DNA from: Aurelia coerulea
Taxonomy: Eukaryota > Cnidaria > Scyphozoa > Semaeostomeae > Ulmaridae
DNA length: 64,000 bases
Assembly: GCA_039566865.1 (NCBI GenBank)
Contig: CM076954.1
Location: forward strand, 11,928,001 to 11,992,000
Reading direction: 5' to 3'
Below the pieces are notes generated by a model, which had not been told where the DNA came from, made no database searches, and saw only the letters and a list, made by a program, of their open reading frames with translations. Both the position numbers and the translations under genes were made by a program. Below are positions 22,087 to 33,035 of this stretch, piece by piece (positions within the stretch are counted from its first letter, which is position 1; each line of letters opens with the position of its first letter).

Positions 22087-23044
22087 CGATGAGGATGATA
22101 ATCATGATAATGATGATGATGATGAGGATGATGGTTACGTACGATGATGATGACAATAAAGAGGGAGACATTTCAAGTAAAGGGCAAATTTTTCAACAAT
22201 AGCATCAGCATCCGTACCCTGGGTACCAGATTCTGTAACATGAAATTTGTATCTTGATGTTAGAGACTGGTACCCAGGGTACAGCATTTGTTTCAACAAA
22301 TAGAATTAATAAGCCAGCAAAATGCGATGGACATTTGCTAACAAAAAGATCGCTACCGCCAATAGACCTTTTAACAGCTCCGCAAAATAATCTGAATCGA
22401 AAAATATTTCGATGGATTTTATTAGCCGTCTCAAATGTAACTACAGCCCCCTTACGTGACTAAAGCCAACACTGATGCAATCATGCAAGTACTTGGCGGT
22501 GACCCCTCATTCACTGTCGATTTAAGATTGCAAATCAGCAGACGCGAGGAGACTTAAATCAACTGTTTAGAAGATAAGATCTCTCGTTTTAGCTTAGCAG
22601 ATAAAGATTGACGATAACATTACATTTTGCTACAACGACATACGATGGCTAAGGCTAGACAAATCGTCAGTCGTGTCAAACAGACCCAGAACGCATAAAG
22701 CTAGATCCTTTTATTTGATATATTGTAAGCCAATTCGCTTGGTCTATCTTAATTGGAATGCAACCTAGATTTTAGCAGTTTTAAGGACCGAACGTCAACG
22801 GGCAGCTCCTTATGGAAAAAAGAGTCGAACCATTCACCCATAACATCTTTTTGCACTCCAGGGCAGTCGGTTTGAGGATCTTAAAGAATGGCTACCAAAT
22901 GGTCCTATTTGCAAAAACATGCTACCAATTAGAGGTATTCTGAGACTCTTTCTCGATGATAGGACTTCAACTCAATGCGCTCCTCCATACAGCAATATTG
23001 TCGAATTTCTGCACAGGACAATAGTTGCAGCGATGTTCATTTAA
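21355..23044 (+). CDS. Gene C: unknown gene, three exons in phase
   Basis: Exon 1 (21355-21479) follows gacgttgctattag and ends tatag|gttacc. Its peptide includes VKQESQLEVGLQCPLRVLSR and FIARGKLLSWY. It leaves two bases, and exon 2 (22304-22454) starts with one base after caacaaatag, restoring the frame. Exon 2 includes CDGHLLTKRSLPPIDLL and NRKIFRWILLAVSN. It can splice at aat|gtaact in phase 0, or read on to a stop at 22463. Exon 3 (22862-23044) follows the strong acceptor ctttttgcactccag in phase 0. It reads FEDLKEWLPNGPICKNMLP, LRLFLDDRTSTQCAPPYSN and EFLHRTIVAAMF, then stops. Intron 1 holds a hAT-like MITE, a GAT repeat and a hairpin. Three phase matches argue for a real gene. Its start and function are unknown. 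Confidence 0.6.
21508..21922. mobile_element. hAT-like MITE, AAGGCCTGTCCATCGA ends
   Basis: AAGGCCTGTCCATCGA starts at 21508 and its complement ends at 21922. The flanking octamers atgcaata and gtgcgata match at 6 of 8 positions. The inside is full of attaatcgatta and ataatcga repeats, many on both strands. It lies in the first intron of gene C. Confidence 0.75.
22037..22150 (+). repeat. (GAT)n microsatellite
   Basis: An almost pure run of gat triplets for about 50 bp, followed by a degenerate part with gac, gag and aat variants. Confidence 0.95.
22214..22282. repeat. Inverted repeat GTACCCTGGGTACCAG
   Basis: GTACCCTGGGTACCAG at 22214-22229 is perfectly inverted at 22267-22282, leaving a 37-nt loop. 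Each arm itself contains the palindrome ggtacc. It looks like a tiny inverted-repeat element or hairpin. Confidence 0.8.
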
Positions 23045-23737
23045 GAGTTCGGAAGTTCCATTGCCCTGTTTTGTAAGTTTTTATTCTTGAATCATGCCAA
23101 ACATTTTACAAAATTATAGTGTATGGAAGCTGCCAGTTGATCCAATTTTAGGTCGAAGAAGTACGATGGGTTTTTGGTCAACTAACTTCCATTTTAGGGT
23201 AATTTAAAAAATTGCGTTAGCGTTCATAAACAAAGACCAGACCTCCTGTTTGGGCATAATGGGACCTCCACCGGGATGGAGCAAACTTCTGAAAAACAGT
23301 CCAGCTCAATTTACGAGTATACCGCATGACAAAAGATGAAGATATAAAAATGGAAAATGAAACAATAAATAGTCGTGAGTTCAATAAAGTCTACGTCGTT
23401 GCTTCATAGCTGGTTATGACGAAGACATCACACTTAAGGATTTTGGTCACACATCATGGCTCAGCTTAAGTAAAACTTTGGACATGATAGTGAGTTGGTT
23501 ATGATGTGGCTAATCTTTTAGGGATGGTCGCTTCAGTGGGCTGATTCCCGCATTCGTAGTTGGTCCAGTGACGCATTTCGAATCTGAATCATACTCATTC
23601 TTGAGCCAAAAAATAAATTCATCTTCAAATCTAATTGCTGAGCTATATGATTGAACAAAACGAGTCGGGCCACGTAATTTTTGCTAGCTAATGATTTAAT
23701 TTGTAAAGCTAAGATGCAGAAATTAGACAGGGATTCA
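23045..23737. other. Downstream of gene C, no gene seen
   Basis: AT-rich sequence with no exon or repeat that I can support. Confidence 0.3.
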
Positions 23738-23745
23738 TGATGTGG

Positions 23746-24066
23746 CCGGGGGGGGGGTACTTGACTTTAAATTGTACGGGGGTGTGCATTCCAAGAAAAA
23801 AATTTCACCCAGCTTTAGAAATTTTCCCTCGAAATGATAGCCGGCTTTAGAAAAAAACGGCGAAAGCATACCCCAACACGTAAAAATCCGTGAAAAGCAT
23901 ACCCCAAAACATAAACATTCGTCAAAAACAATGAAATAGCATTTTTGACAACCGGCATTAGAAAAATTGCCTTCTTTTGATACCCGGCGTTAGAAAAAAG
24001 AGACGAAAACGATACCCGGAAAGGAGTGCACATCCCTTCAGCAAAATTTACTAAGTACCCCCCGGG
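23746..24066. mobile_element. hAT-like MITE, perfect 8-bp duplication tgatgtgg
   Basis: CCGGGGGGGGGGTACTT at the left is inverted as AAGTACCCCCCGGG at the right. tgatgtgg is repeated exactly at 23738-23745 and 24067-24074. Inside, the string (g)ataccc(c/g)g(c/g)...ttagaaaaa recurs about every 30-50 bp. There is no transposase. Confidence 0.85.
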
Positions 24067-24074
24067 TGATGTGG

Positions 24075-25056
24075 GCAAAATTTGATGTCAATCCAGGTGA
24101 CAATCCAGGGTAGTGATCTTTCTGCTGGATTTGGATCGGGGTCTCAGAATGCAAACAGTAAAGACGATAGACTGGAACGAAAAAGGTCCGTAACTGTATT
24201 ATCTAAAGGAATGACTATGAAATTCCTGTGAACCTTGGCAGGGAAGACTTTACAAAACAATTAACAAACTACTGACACAACGCAACGTACATACTACTTT
24301 TACTACACTACAAGGAAAGGACGATACCACGGAGACCAAGAGACCACTCAGTCGTTACATAAAGAACATCTAACTAAGCTAAAATTACATGATATACAGC
24401 TGCGAAAAGATACATATGACGATTTTTACTGATAATAAATACTAAAGCTGGTGTCACCGGGAAGATGATGGGACTGAGTGAGCCTTTCAGAGCCCTGTAT
24501 GAAAAAGGATTTTGACAATTTTAGAGAGTGGCGAGATTTTAGAAGGATCTTGTGACTGTGAGCAAGGTATGCAAATTGCGTGGTCGGTGCAAGAATCATG
24601 AGTCACCAAGGCAACGTCAAACCAGCCATTTCACAAAAGCTGACGTATGCAGCATGATCATTATTCTGAAAATACTCTACTTGAAGCGGCAAAGAAAGAA
24701 AATGATCGGTTTAGCTCGATTGCTGATCGTTTAATTCAAAATGGATCAACTTATTCGAGGATTCACAAATATGAAACACAATTAGTTGGGAAATAGCGTT
24801 GAAGATCTGCTTACACCAAGAATGAGGATTAGTCAATGAGCAAGACATTTTATTCCATGGCTTCGTTGACTTAGCACTGATAGTTCTATTGTCTACACCA
24901 CAAGGAAATACGTGACAAAAGCAAAGAATCAAACCCTAACCTTTCATGATTTGAAGGGAACTGAATTGGTGTTACCCTTGACTTGAGAGCGCCCTTTGAA
25001 GAGAACCTTACACTGATATTGATACTATAATAAACTGACCGCTAAGAAACTATAAA
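24075..25056. other. No firm gene; two weak protein-like patches
   Basis: Near 24490-24575 (+) and 24735-24900 (-) short frames are protein-like. Acceptors, donors and frames cannot be made consistent, so no exon is called. Confidence 0.25.
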
Positions 25057-26309
25057 CTAATTTTGTGTGGAAAATTTAGTAAAATGCAAACATGGTTTTG
25101 AAACGTGGGTTCCTCGTGGCGAGCTTTGCTTCACAGTGACAACAAACGATCTACATTTTGAAAACAAATAAGGGTATTTCCCTAGCTTAACTTTACAGGA
25201 AACAAATTTTAGAATGTCTTGTACCTCTACACAAAATGTTGAATTAGAAATGAAAACTCTCCTGCTCATAGAGATCTGAAGCCCCTTTTCTAGAATCGTA
25301 TACCTCACAGCATTTATCGGACTGGGGAAAATAAGACCAACGCTGGTTGAAATTGCTAAGGCTAGCTATACAGGCATCATTATTCATTATTCCGTAAAGT
25401 TGCTTGATCTGTGTCAGTTTTCTTGCTGATAGGCATTTGCATATAAGCATACGAGCCAGCGGGGATGGGAGGTCAGCAGCTCCCCAGCGTTGAAATAATT
25501 TACAAAAATCAGCCTTTTGCGGCAAACTCTACCCTCTGTCTTGCAATGAAGCTGGTAAACAATGGATATTTTATCAAGCAGCCCCCAATCAGGCTTGATC
25601 TCCCCCCTCATCAGGTCGGATCTTCCCGAACGCGATTGGGCATTTGCGTTCAATTTATGACGAGATATGATATGACTGCCAAGACAGTCAAGCAGAATTC
25701 GAAAGGATAGCTCCTTAAAATCGTCAACTGATTTTTCAATCAGGAAAGAATATACATCACATAAATGAAGCCTTGATTCTTTCTTTCCGAAGAAAAACCA
25801 CTTTTCAAAAGTCGATTGAGAATAAAAAATTCCTGAAGCATTTTTTGCAAAAGAAATTCAAGACAGACTTCTTTACTGAAGGGTAGTGATTTGACGATTT
25901 TACCCATACGTTGAAGATAAAACCAAGCTACATTTTTAGGTTGCCTTTGGCACTGTAAAGTCAAAATCAAACAAGAAGTGTGATGAAAATCTTAGGTCGG
26001 CTGCAAGCATATGGTTTACCTGATCGCCTGTGAACGAATTGAAGAAAAATGTAAAAATGATTATGATGTGCAGCTAAACACGACACATAGCATGAACTGA
26101 TCGTATCTAATTTAGAAGTAACAATCTCTCACTCACCAACGAATACAAGGATTGGGCATTTGCTTGTAGGCATCTTTTTCTCTTGAAAATCTTAAAGCCA
26201 AAAATGTTGGTCTTGAGCTCAGGATCGTGCAGTCTCTTCTGATTTTTGCCGATGATCTGTTCTTTTATCACAGCGCAAGAATGTCGAATTGTCCAATTGA
26301 CGTCACAAC
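25057..26309 (-). CDS. Gene D: unknown multi-exon gene
   Basis: Exon 1 (26309-26137) follows tatttccctccatacag and ends at the consensus tcgttg|gtgagt. It reads CAVIKEQIIGKNQKRLHDPE and FGFKIFKRKRCLQANAQSL. Exon 2 (25952-25904) follows attttgactttacag in phase 0 and ends one base into a codon at atgg|gtaaaa. Exon 3 (from 25425) starts with two bases after aatgcctatcag, which restores the frame. It reads LTQIKQLYGIMNNDACIASL, FNQRWSYFPQSDKCCEVYD and GASDLYEQE. A further protein-like frame with VQDILKFVSCKVKLGKYP runs to a stop at 25057-25059. It is offset by one frame, so there is either a last intron or a frameshift near 25255. The family is not recognised. The upstream part of the gene is missing. 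Confidence 0.6.
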
Positions 26310-26589
26310 CTGTATGGAGGGAAATAATCTTTACTGAAATTGTGAAGGCTATGTCGGTGAAATAAGCCGATGTTTTTTATGTGATAGAGAAGTTGACTTA
26401 GGCCATTTGTGTTTCCAGGCAGCCAAGCTACACTGTGTGGCAGTTGGAACTGGGAAATATCATTGCTACTTGCATTAGATAATTCAATATTGTCATGCAG
26501 GTAGATTAATTAATTAATTAATGTGTTGAATCATGAGGCATGAGGTTGGCCTTTCTGGATTGACGTGACTCTCATTTTAATTCCCTTAG

Positions 26590-26778
26590 ATCAAGATAAT
26601 TCATGAAGCAAAGATCAAGTCAGTTGGACAGCACATTACCATGGCACTGCCAACGTCTACAAAACACATCTACATGTCCTTTGTTGCCATGCTGGCCATG
26701 GGAACCACAATAAGACAATCATCCTTTCTTGGGGTGGATGAAGCCGTTTTACTGGGACTTCAGTCAATCTGTGGGTAG
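26590..26778 (+). CDS. Candidate exon, unknown protein
   Basis: After the acceptor cattttaattcccttag, 62 codons are open to TAG, and a donor (gg|gtagtt) lies just before the stop. The peptide includes IIHEAKIKSVGQHITMALP, KHIYMSFVAMLAMGTTIR and SSFLGVDEAVLLGLQSI, and the base composition is less AT-rich than the flanks. It lies opposite and just upstream of gene D, so the two may be divergent genes. An upstream candidate at 26420-26491 does not match in phase. Not recognised. Confidence 0.4.
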   Translation: MKIIHEAKIKSVGQHITMALPTSTKHIYMSFVAMLAMGTTIRQSSFLGVDEAVLLGLQSICG

Positions 26779-26890
26779 TTCCTTCTGCTTCATACCGTTA
26801 TATACAACAATTCCACGTAAAATGGTTTCGTTCCAATCTTTTAATTAAGTTTTTACAATAGATGGGTTGGATACAGGGATGGGATCCAGC

Positions 26891-28554
26891 CAGGGGCGGA
26901 CTGGCAGCATAAGTAGGGCCCGGGCGATTCAGACATGAAGGGGCCCAGAACCAAACGAAGCGAGCTGAAAAATTTGGGGGGTCCAGGGTACTCCCCCCAA
27001 AAATTTTGCCAACACACTCCTTAGATTGGCTTAAAATTGAAATCAGTTCTGTAATTTGAATGGTCTATCGATGCGCTGCATTTTACTATCTTCCTTCTCA
27101 AGCTACTATTGAAGTGCAATTCTTGATATAGACCTATGAGCACGTTGAAAACGAGAACAGCGAGCTACAGCTTGATGCGGGGACTTGCGCAGTGCTTGGC
27201 CATATGGCGAATTTGGAATGTAGCAAAACGATGGGGTCTGGGGGCGAAGCCCCCTGGAAAATTTTTGAGGACATGACCTCTACTTTGGCTTAGAACACTT
27301 CTACATATCCCATTTTACCTAGCGCTAAAAAAGACTTTTGATCATTTTGTAACAATCGTTTTATAAATCAGCATCCTGTAGGAAACTTTCAGATCAAAGA
27401 TTACTTTCTTTTGCACGGATGTCTTCATCCCATTTTAACCAAGGCCAAATTGGAAATTTTCATAACTTGTTACAGTTTTCTATGAATGAAACCTTCAGAC
27501 CATTTTTGCGCAAACACTTTTACTTTTGTTTCAGAATGTTTCTCTAAACCCAGTTTGCATGCTTCCAAAATGGAAGCCTTGGCAATCTTAGGTGATTTGT
27601 CTGCAGGAAAGTGCTTGAAAACATCAGCCTTCATCTTGGCTTAGATCGACGCTCCTGAGGACTTTGCTACATTTCTCAGAAAATTTGTAGCCTTACCCTA
27701 ACTATTCCCAACTACTCTCTCCTCGTTTCTTAAAAAGTTTGACAGAAGGGAAGGTAAATGCTCCCCCAACCCAATCCGTTGCCACGCCATTGCTTTTTCC
27801 AAAGAAAAATTCTCAACGAAAAGTGCTTCAGATCATTGGAATTTTTTATGAAAATTTTACCTTTTTGCTGAAGGAAACGATTACAGTTGCCAAAAAACTT
27901 GTAAGAAATTCTTGAGAGCAGAACTTGAAGACCACCTAAAAGCAACTTTTTTGTGAAGTCATCGATATTTAATTTTCTTCTATCCATCATTCTTTCCTTA
28001 TTCATCTTTGCTCTAAAGTGGTAATTGTTTAAATTCCATATCTGAAAATTATCATTGCAAATAATAGCGCCTCTTAAATCGCTGTATATCGAGTGTAAAT
28101 GTAGAGGAAAGTATCGTTTTAAAGTGAACAGGCTGGCAAAGGCCAGAGATTAAGTGAGAAGGGTCACTGTTTATTACGATGTTCCTCGAACCTTGATCAT
28201 GTCTCTATCAGGTCCCTTAGGCCTGAGGCACAACAGTTTCTACATTTGCAGATTTCCCAGAACTTTTTCGCCTGCCAGTCGGAAGTCAGTCATTCAGTTC
28301 ATCGGGGCCCAGTTGCACTTTTTGGACATTTGTTAATGCCAGATAAACAAAAATTCACTGCTGAAAGAGTTATTACAGGGCCCTTCATAACCACTTTCGT
28401 TGATTTCATTTGGTTGCTTTGCAACTTGTACAAAGTTCAGCCAAAAACAGCCATCTGAAAGTATATTTTGAAGCATAGAGGGGGCCCGAAAGGGCCCTGG
28501 CTAATGGGGGCCCTTCGGGCCCTAGCCCGGTAGCCCGACTGGCCAGTCCGCCCC
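26891..28554. mobile_element. hAT-like element, CAGGGGCGGACTGGC ends
   Basis: CAGGGGCGGACTGGC at 26891 is inverted as GCCAGTCCGCCCC ending at 28554, with atccagc directly repeated outside both ends. ggcccgaaagggccc-type patches lie near both ends. The interior (about 27240-27660) has diverged copies of the actttggcttagaa unit that forms a 124-bp tandem array at 52.75 kb. No intact transposase. Confidence 0.75.
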
Positions 28555-28969
28555 ATCCAGCTCACTATGGGCTGAGCTAGTCAGTCCCATATATAACGAC
28601 GGTTGGGGTGTGAAATCTTGATTTTTGCTTAGTAACTTGAATTTGTGATTTATATCTAAGTCTTATTTTGCAGTATGATAATAAAAAGTTCTATACAGGT
28701 GAGAGACTAAAGCAATAAAATGAATAACTGCTAATTTCCAATTGGCAGTCAGCATTAATTCCTATTAGCATAAAAAGAGGAAAATTCACTACAGTTGCGT
28801 ATAGCTGTCACTAAAAGATTTCTAGAATCGTGTATGCTTGTTGAAATGACCACAAACTCAGATTTTTTGACAGATGGGACTTTGAATCTTGTTGATTTTG
28901 AAACATTGCAAGTTGCATCCTGAAGGATTGGCTGGCCAGCTTACTGTCCTATCAGTCTTCATTGTTGGG
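28555..28969. other. No gene seen
   Basis: AT-rich spacer between two transposons. Confidence 0.3.
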
Positions 28970-29369
28970 GATATGAGATACGGCCTGTCCAATGAAACTT
29001 ATGTGTCCCCCCGTGCAGACAATGTATAACAAGAGACTGCAAATCCATACCGAATCTCAAAATGGATAATTCATTAAAATACCTCCACGTAACTTACCAA
29101 ATTCTTATTACAATGCGTTTATCGTCACTATTATTGCCATCCTTATAATTGTTAGTAAAATAGAAATTAGTTGTAGAAAAGTAAAAGCTTAGACCATGTA
29201 TCTAATTAGATATTGTGTCTTATGATAAAAAAAAAAGAAAAAACAAGATTAATGCTCATGCGCCCGTCCGAGTTCCAACCCAAAAAGCTACTGCGCATGA
29301 GCATTAGCCTACTGCACGGGGGGACACAAACGTTTCCTCGGACAAACCGTATCTCGTCTCCCCAATAAT
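28970..29369. mobile_element. Inverted-repeat element, TGTTGGGGA ends
   Basis: About 55 bp at the left (ttgttggggatatgagatac and gtgtccccccgtgca) is inverted at the right (tgcacggggggacac and gtatctcgtctccccaata). A longer relative with the same ends is at 54718-55421. Confidence 0.75.
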
Positions 29370-29549
29370 TCAAGACTGGTGAAAAGGACCGTTTTCCCCC
29401 AGAAATATTTTTCGCCAAATAAATGCTTTGACGGAGCATAAGTGAGTACAGAATGACAAATCGAATTTAAAGAAGCATTGTCAAGTTCATAAAGTTTCTG
29501 CGGGACATTTTGGACAAATATTTGTTCGGAAATTTTCCTCTTAACTTAG

Positions 29550-29711
29550 GCCACCAAACTCTTTTGCTGTGAGCGCTATTCCAAGCTACTTTCCGCGTCG
29601 TCTTGGGATTGGTTAGGCGTTAACCAAACGTGGAAAGACGTGTACACTTTTGTGCGGAACAATTTCCACGAAATTCCAATTTCCTCATTCGAACTTTCTT
29701 TCGTCATTTGA
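29550..29711 (+). CDS. Candidate terminal exon, unknown protein
   Basis: The strong acceptor ttttcctcttaacttag is followed by 53 codons and TGA. The peptide reads CERYSKLLSASSWDWLGVN and TWKDVYTFVRNNFHEIP. Codon composition is less AT-rich than the surroundings. An overlapping ATG-started frame (29650-29898) is also open and protein-like after it, so a frameshift or a second exon is possible. No linked upstream exon was found. Product unknown. Confidence 0.4.
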   Translation, partial: ATKLFCCERYSKLLSASSWDWLGVNQTWKDVYTFVRNNFHEIPISSFELSFVI

Positions 29712-30229
29712 CATCTTTTATTTTGGTGACGTACTCAATTGGTCCGTAACAATTGAATTGATACGTTACTTGGTTTATTCATTTCATGATAATCTGCCAT
29801 CTTTGTTCTATGGGGATTGTGAAATTCATTTAAGCCACAAAAGGGAGGCAAAAAGTTGTGGATCAGTTCCGTGTGACAGTTTTGTTGTTATCAGCTAATT
29901 TTATAATTGGCTGTTCTAGAAATAGGGATGAGGAACGTGCGGGCGTCATATGGTCCATGTAATTAGAATCATGCACGTTTTGTCTCGAACTGAAAGACGT
30001 GCTCTGCTGGCTACTTTTAACTTATTTGCATCGCAACTAATTTCGTTCTGATTCCCAAATCTCCAGTCGTTTGTACAGATCTTATGGATAATCAAAAATT
30101 TATACATTCAAGTATGGATGTCCCTCCTCTTGTTATTTTGCTGTATGTCTCAATAAAATGCAAAGGAATTCAATATGATGTTTAAGAACAACCCTTACGA
30201 GCAATGCTACTAGCAGTAGCAATCAAAGT

Positions 30230-30442
30230 ATGGAAGATTCGGAAGAATCATTAAAGAGTGGAGGAACATTTGAGACGTTACACAATTTGACAGACAAAAA
30301 CCGAATTCGTGAAAGTCCTTTCCTGCAAAGTTTCCCTTTTTGGCTGACTTCAAACAATCAATTTCAAACATTTCACATTTTTCCAACCCGCGAAGAGTTT
30401 CTTTCCGTGAAAGTTTCTTCGCTTGAAGGTGATCTGAAGTGA
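30230..30442 (+). CDS. Ambiguous 70-codon ORF
   Basis: The plus strand reads MEDSEESLKSGGTFETLHN and on to FPTREEFLSVKVSSLEGDL before TGA. The minus strand is open over the same bases and also looks protein-like (EMFEIDCLKSAKKGNFAG). Neither has splice support. Just downstream, cattcatgattagtcctgtc is tandemly duplicated (30462-30525). Confidence 0.2.
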   Translation: MEDSEESLKSGGTFETLHNLTDKNRIRESPFLQSFPFWLTSNNQFQTFHIFPTREEFLSVKVSSLEGDLK

Positions 30443-30554
30443 ACATTTGTATCGATGCTCATTCATGATTAGTCCTGTCGATTGATAACATTCATGATTC
30501 TTTAAGCATTCATGATTAGTCCTGTCAACTGATAACAATTTCTGTTGAAAATAT

Positions 30555-30988
30555 TGTGATATTTTGTTTCATTTTTGAGTTTTCTACTAATTTGTACGAT
30601 TGGCTGATGGAGTCATGTTGTTCGCAAAGAGTAAAGAAAGTAAACTAAGGCTGAATGTGTTTCCAAAGGGAAATCTAATCAAAGAACTTTTTCGATTGAA
30701 ATGCCTTTCTAAGCATAACATCATACTAATTCACAAAACAGTTTGTGTTAAATCTATTCATCTCAGTTGAAAATTTTCATACAACTGCAACCATTCAAAC
30801 GTCAGATACAGCGATATTCCACATAATATCGTAGTAATTTGCAAGCGAGATGATGCTATCAACGGAGAATTAAAATCAGTGGATCATTTGAAAACCAAAT
30901 GAGATATCAAAGAAATCTAAACGGGATTCCTTATCATTCGACATTGCCGTTCATTTGCATCAATACAAATTTTCGCTTCAGGCAACCT
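30555..30988. repeat. Truncated copy of the 39.4-kb TTAA element
   Basis: Collinear with 39460-39893: gtacgattggctgatg, caaatcagatacag-type and tttgcatcaatacaaattttcgcttc blocks are shared in order. The right end closes on CCT followed by TTAA, as in the full copy. The left end is missing. A scrap (tgatattttgtttcatttttg) recurs near 31217, and the terminal motif occurs again near 50255-50300. Confidence 0.7.
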
Positions 30989-31287
30989 TTAAAGTAAGTT
31001 ATTACACCACAGTTTAACTCAGAGTGTTTGGATGTTTTAAAGAAGCCCCAGCTTAAATCAGGAAAGCTCTACATAATAAAAAACTTTTTTATCACAAGTT
31101 ATGTAGGACAGGACACCAAGAGCGTATCAATCTCAATGTTAATGTATAATTGAATTACTGTGTACAAAATTTAGTATTAAAAGATAAATGATTAAATTTG
31201 CTACAAATAGCACTATTTGATATTTTGTTTCATTTTTGAGTTATCCACTAATAGGTGGCTCATATGTAGAAATTTGGCACTGATACT

Positions 31288-32264
31288 CAGGGGCGGATCC
31301 AGACCGGTTTCACCGGTTTCCGTGCATCGGTCAGATTTCCAAACCTAAGATAAATTTGTATTATCTGCCGGGTATCTGCCTAACTTTACAGAAAAGTAAA
31401 ATAACTTGAACCTATTTTCACTCCGCAAACCAGTTTCAAGTCAAAAGGTGATAGTCTTCATAGACATGACATAGGGTACTTCTACACAAAATTTCTCATA
31501 AACAATAAGCAACCTACATATGGCAGTCATTTGGCTTTATTTGCTATGGTTCTCCAGGAGATATGTGATTCGAAACCTGCGTTATCAGTTTCAAGTTGCG
31601 CAACAGATTTGCACATTTGATTCGCTTTGAATGGCTGTGACGTTTCGCAATTGTTTTGATATCAAGTCCTTGTAATCTGATGAACCAATAAGGGTTGAGT
31701 GAACCTGTCCAGCGACTTCCGTGAACCGGTCGGCAATTGTTCGAAATCAGTGAACCTGTGTCGATTAGGAAGTAAACCGTTTCTGAAGGAAGTAAAATAT
31801 GTTTGCAAAGGAAGTAGATTTTCATCGAATAGAACAAGAACGAGAAGGGCCAGCAGACGGCAATGGCTGACCCAGAAAAGGAAGATCTTTATCGACTTCA
31901 CAGTGCCATCGAAGAGAAGAGTGAAGGAGAGATATAGCACACAAAACAAAAATACGAGTGTATTTTAGGAAGTTTTGAAGTTGAAGGAAGGCGTAAGAGA
32001 ATTTAACTTAAATTTTAAGGGTCTGAGGGGTGACGAACATCGATGATTCGTCGATAAAGTTATTATGCAGAGGATGGGGGGTAGAAATTACATGGAAAAG
32101 CTCTAGACCTGCAGACCATCATTATTTATGTAAAAGGGCGTTGCCCTTGTTTTCCGAGAGTCTGAAGGGCGTGGCCACGAAAAATTTTTCTGGGGGCTTC
32201 GCCCCCTGACCCCCTTTTTTGCCCCCTATAAACCGGTCAGAATTCAGGGCTGGATCCGCCCCTG
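31288..32264. mobile_element. DNA transposon, CAGGGGCGGATCCAG ends, 5-bp duplication atact
   Basis: CAGGGGCGGATCCAG at the left is inverted as CTGGATCCGCCCCTG at the right, and atact is directly repeated on both sides (31283-31287, 32265-32269). accggt motifs are repeated near both ends. The ORFs inside on both strands are mirror-like and not convincing. Same family as 3497-4845. Confidence 0.85.
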
Positions 32265-32415
32265 ATACTGATGTACAATGCTCATGTATCCGTTCAGTGG
32301 GATGTCGTGCAGTAACAACTTTGTGTGCCTAAAGTACCATGTTTCTTTGCACATGGAATTTTTCCAAGCCAACTGTAGCGTGCATGGCCTTTGCCATGTG
32401 ATATCTTTCATCTAC

Positions 32416-32587
32416 CTTGCCTCTTATTCTTGATTTCATACGAGTAAATTGATTGCTTATAGCAGTGTTGAAATTTTGGTTGTAGAAAGGAAATTGACTT
32501 AAAGATTATAAGAACGAGGACACGGAAAAAATTGGCAAGATCTTTTACGGCTTTGCTGTTAACTGGAAAATTTTCTCGTAAGCATTG
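32416..32587 (-). CDS. Candidate exon, unknown protein
   Basis: The minus-strand acceptor taatcccattttttgcag is strong, and 57 codons later the donor aggcaag|gtagat closes the exon in phase 1. The first part, QCLRENFPVNSKAVKDLANF, is convincing. The second half is hydrophobic and AT-rich (VLVLIIFKSISFL) and might be intron or a membrane segment. No neighbouring exon was linked. Not recognised. Confidence 0.35.
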
Positions 32588-32730
32588 CTGCAAAAAATGG
32601 GATTACAGGCTCCACAACTAAGTGAAAGTAGCATTGTTAGTGCGAAATAGGATAATGAATAAGAGTTATCGGTAAAAACACCGCAGCGCGACAATAAAAG
32701 AGACAGCAAATATGTGGATTTCAGGAATAT

Positions 32731-33035
32731 ATGTACTCCACGTATAAAAATTCGGAGCCGTCAATTGATAAACTGATTAATCGAGAAACATGTACAATGG
32801 TATATAAATCCTTCAATGACCTTGCACCTGAAAAACTTGGTAATATTTTCTCCAGATTGTCTGATGTTCATACCAGGGTTTTACGCAACACCAAGTGCAA
32901 TCTTGTTGTACCAAAAATGAGAACAGCTTATGGCCAAAAATCATTTTGCGTTTCGTGGAGCCGACGCATGGAAAAAACTCGACTCGGAAATGAAATTAGC
33001 CCCTTCGATTCAGTCATTCAAAACGAAACTGAAAG
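32731..33035 (+). pseudogene. LINE C-terminal fragment
   Basis: RETCTMVYKSFNDLAPEKL and DVHTRVLRNTKCNLVVP are the typical C-terminus of CR1/L2-like LINE proteins. Near 32945 the frame shifts, and the continuation AFRGADAWKKLDSEMKLAP with SIQSFKTKLK is read in another frame. Only the tail of the element remains. Confidence 0.85.

Noticed and set aside
22037..22150. CRISPR-like or regulatory array
   Set aside because: It is a GAT microsatellite without spacers; no CRISPR array exists in this window.
26220..26300. Plus-strand peptide containing IFADDLFFY, like a reverse transcriptase box
   Set aside because: No other RT motifs flank it, and the opposite strand carries a well-supported gene D exon with two strong splice sites.
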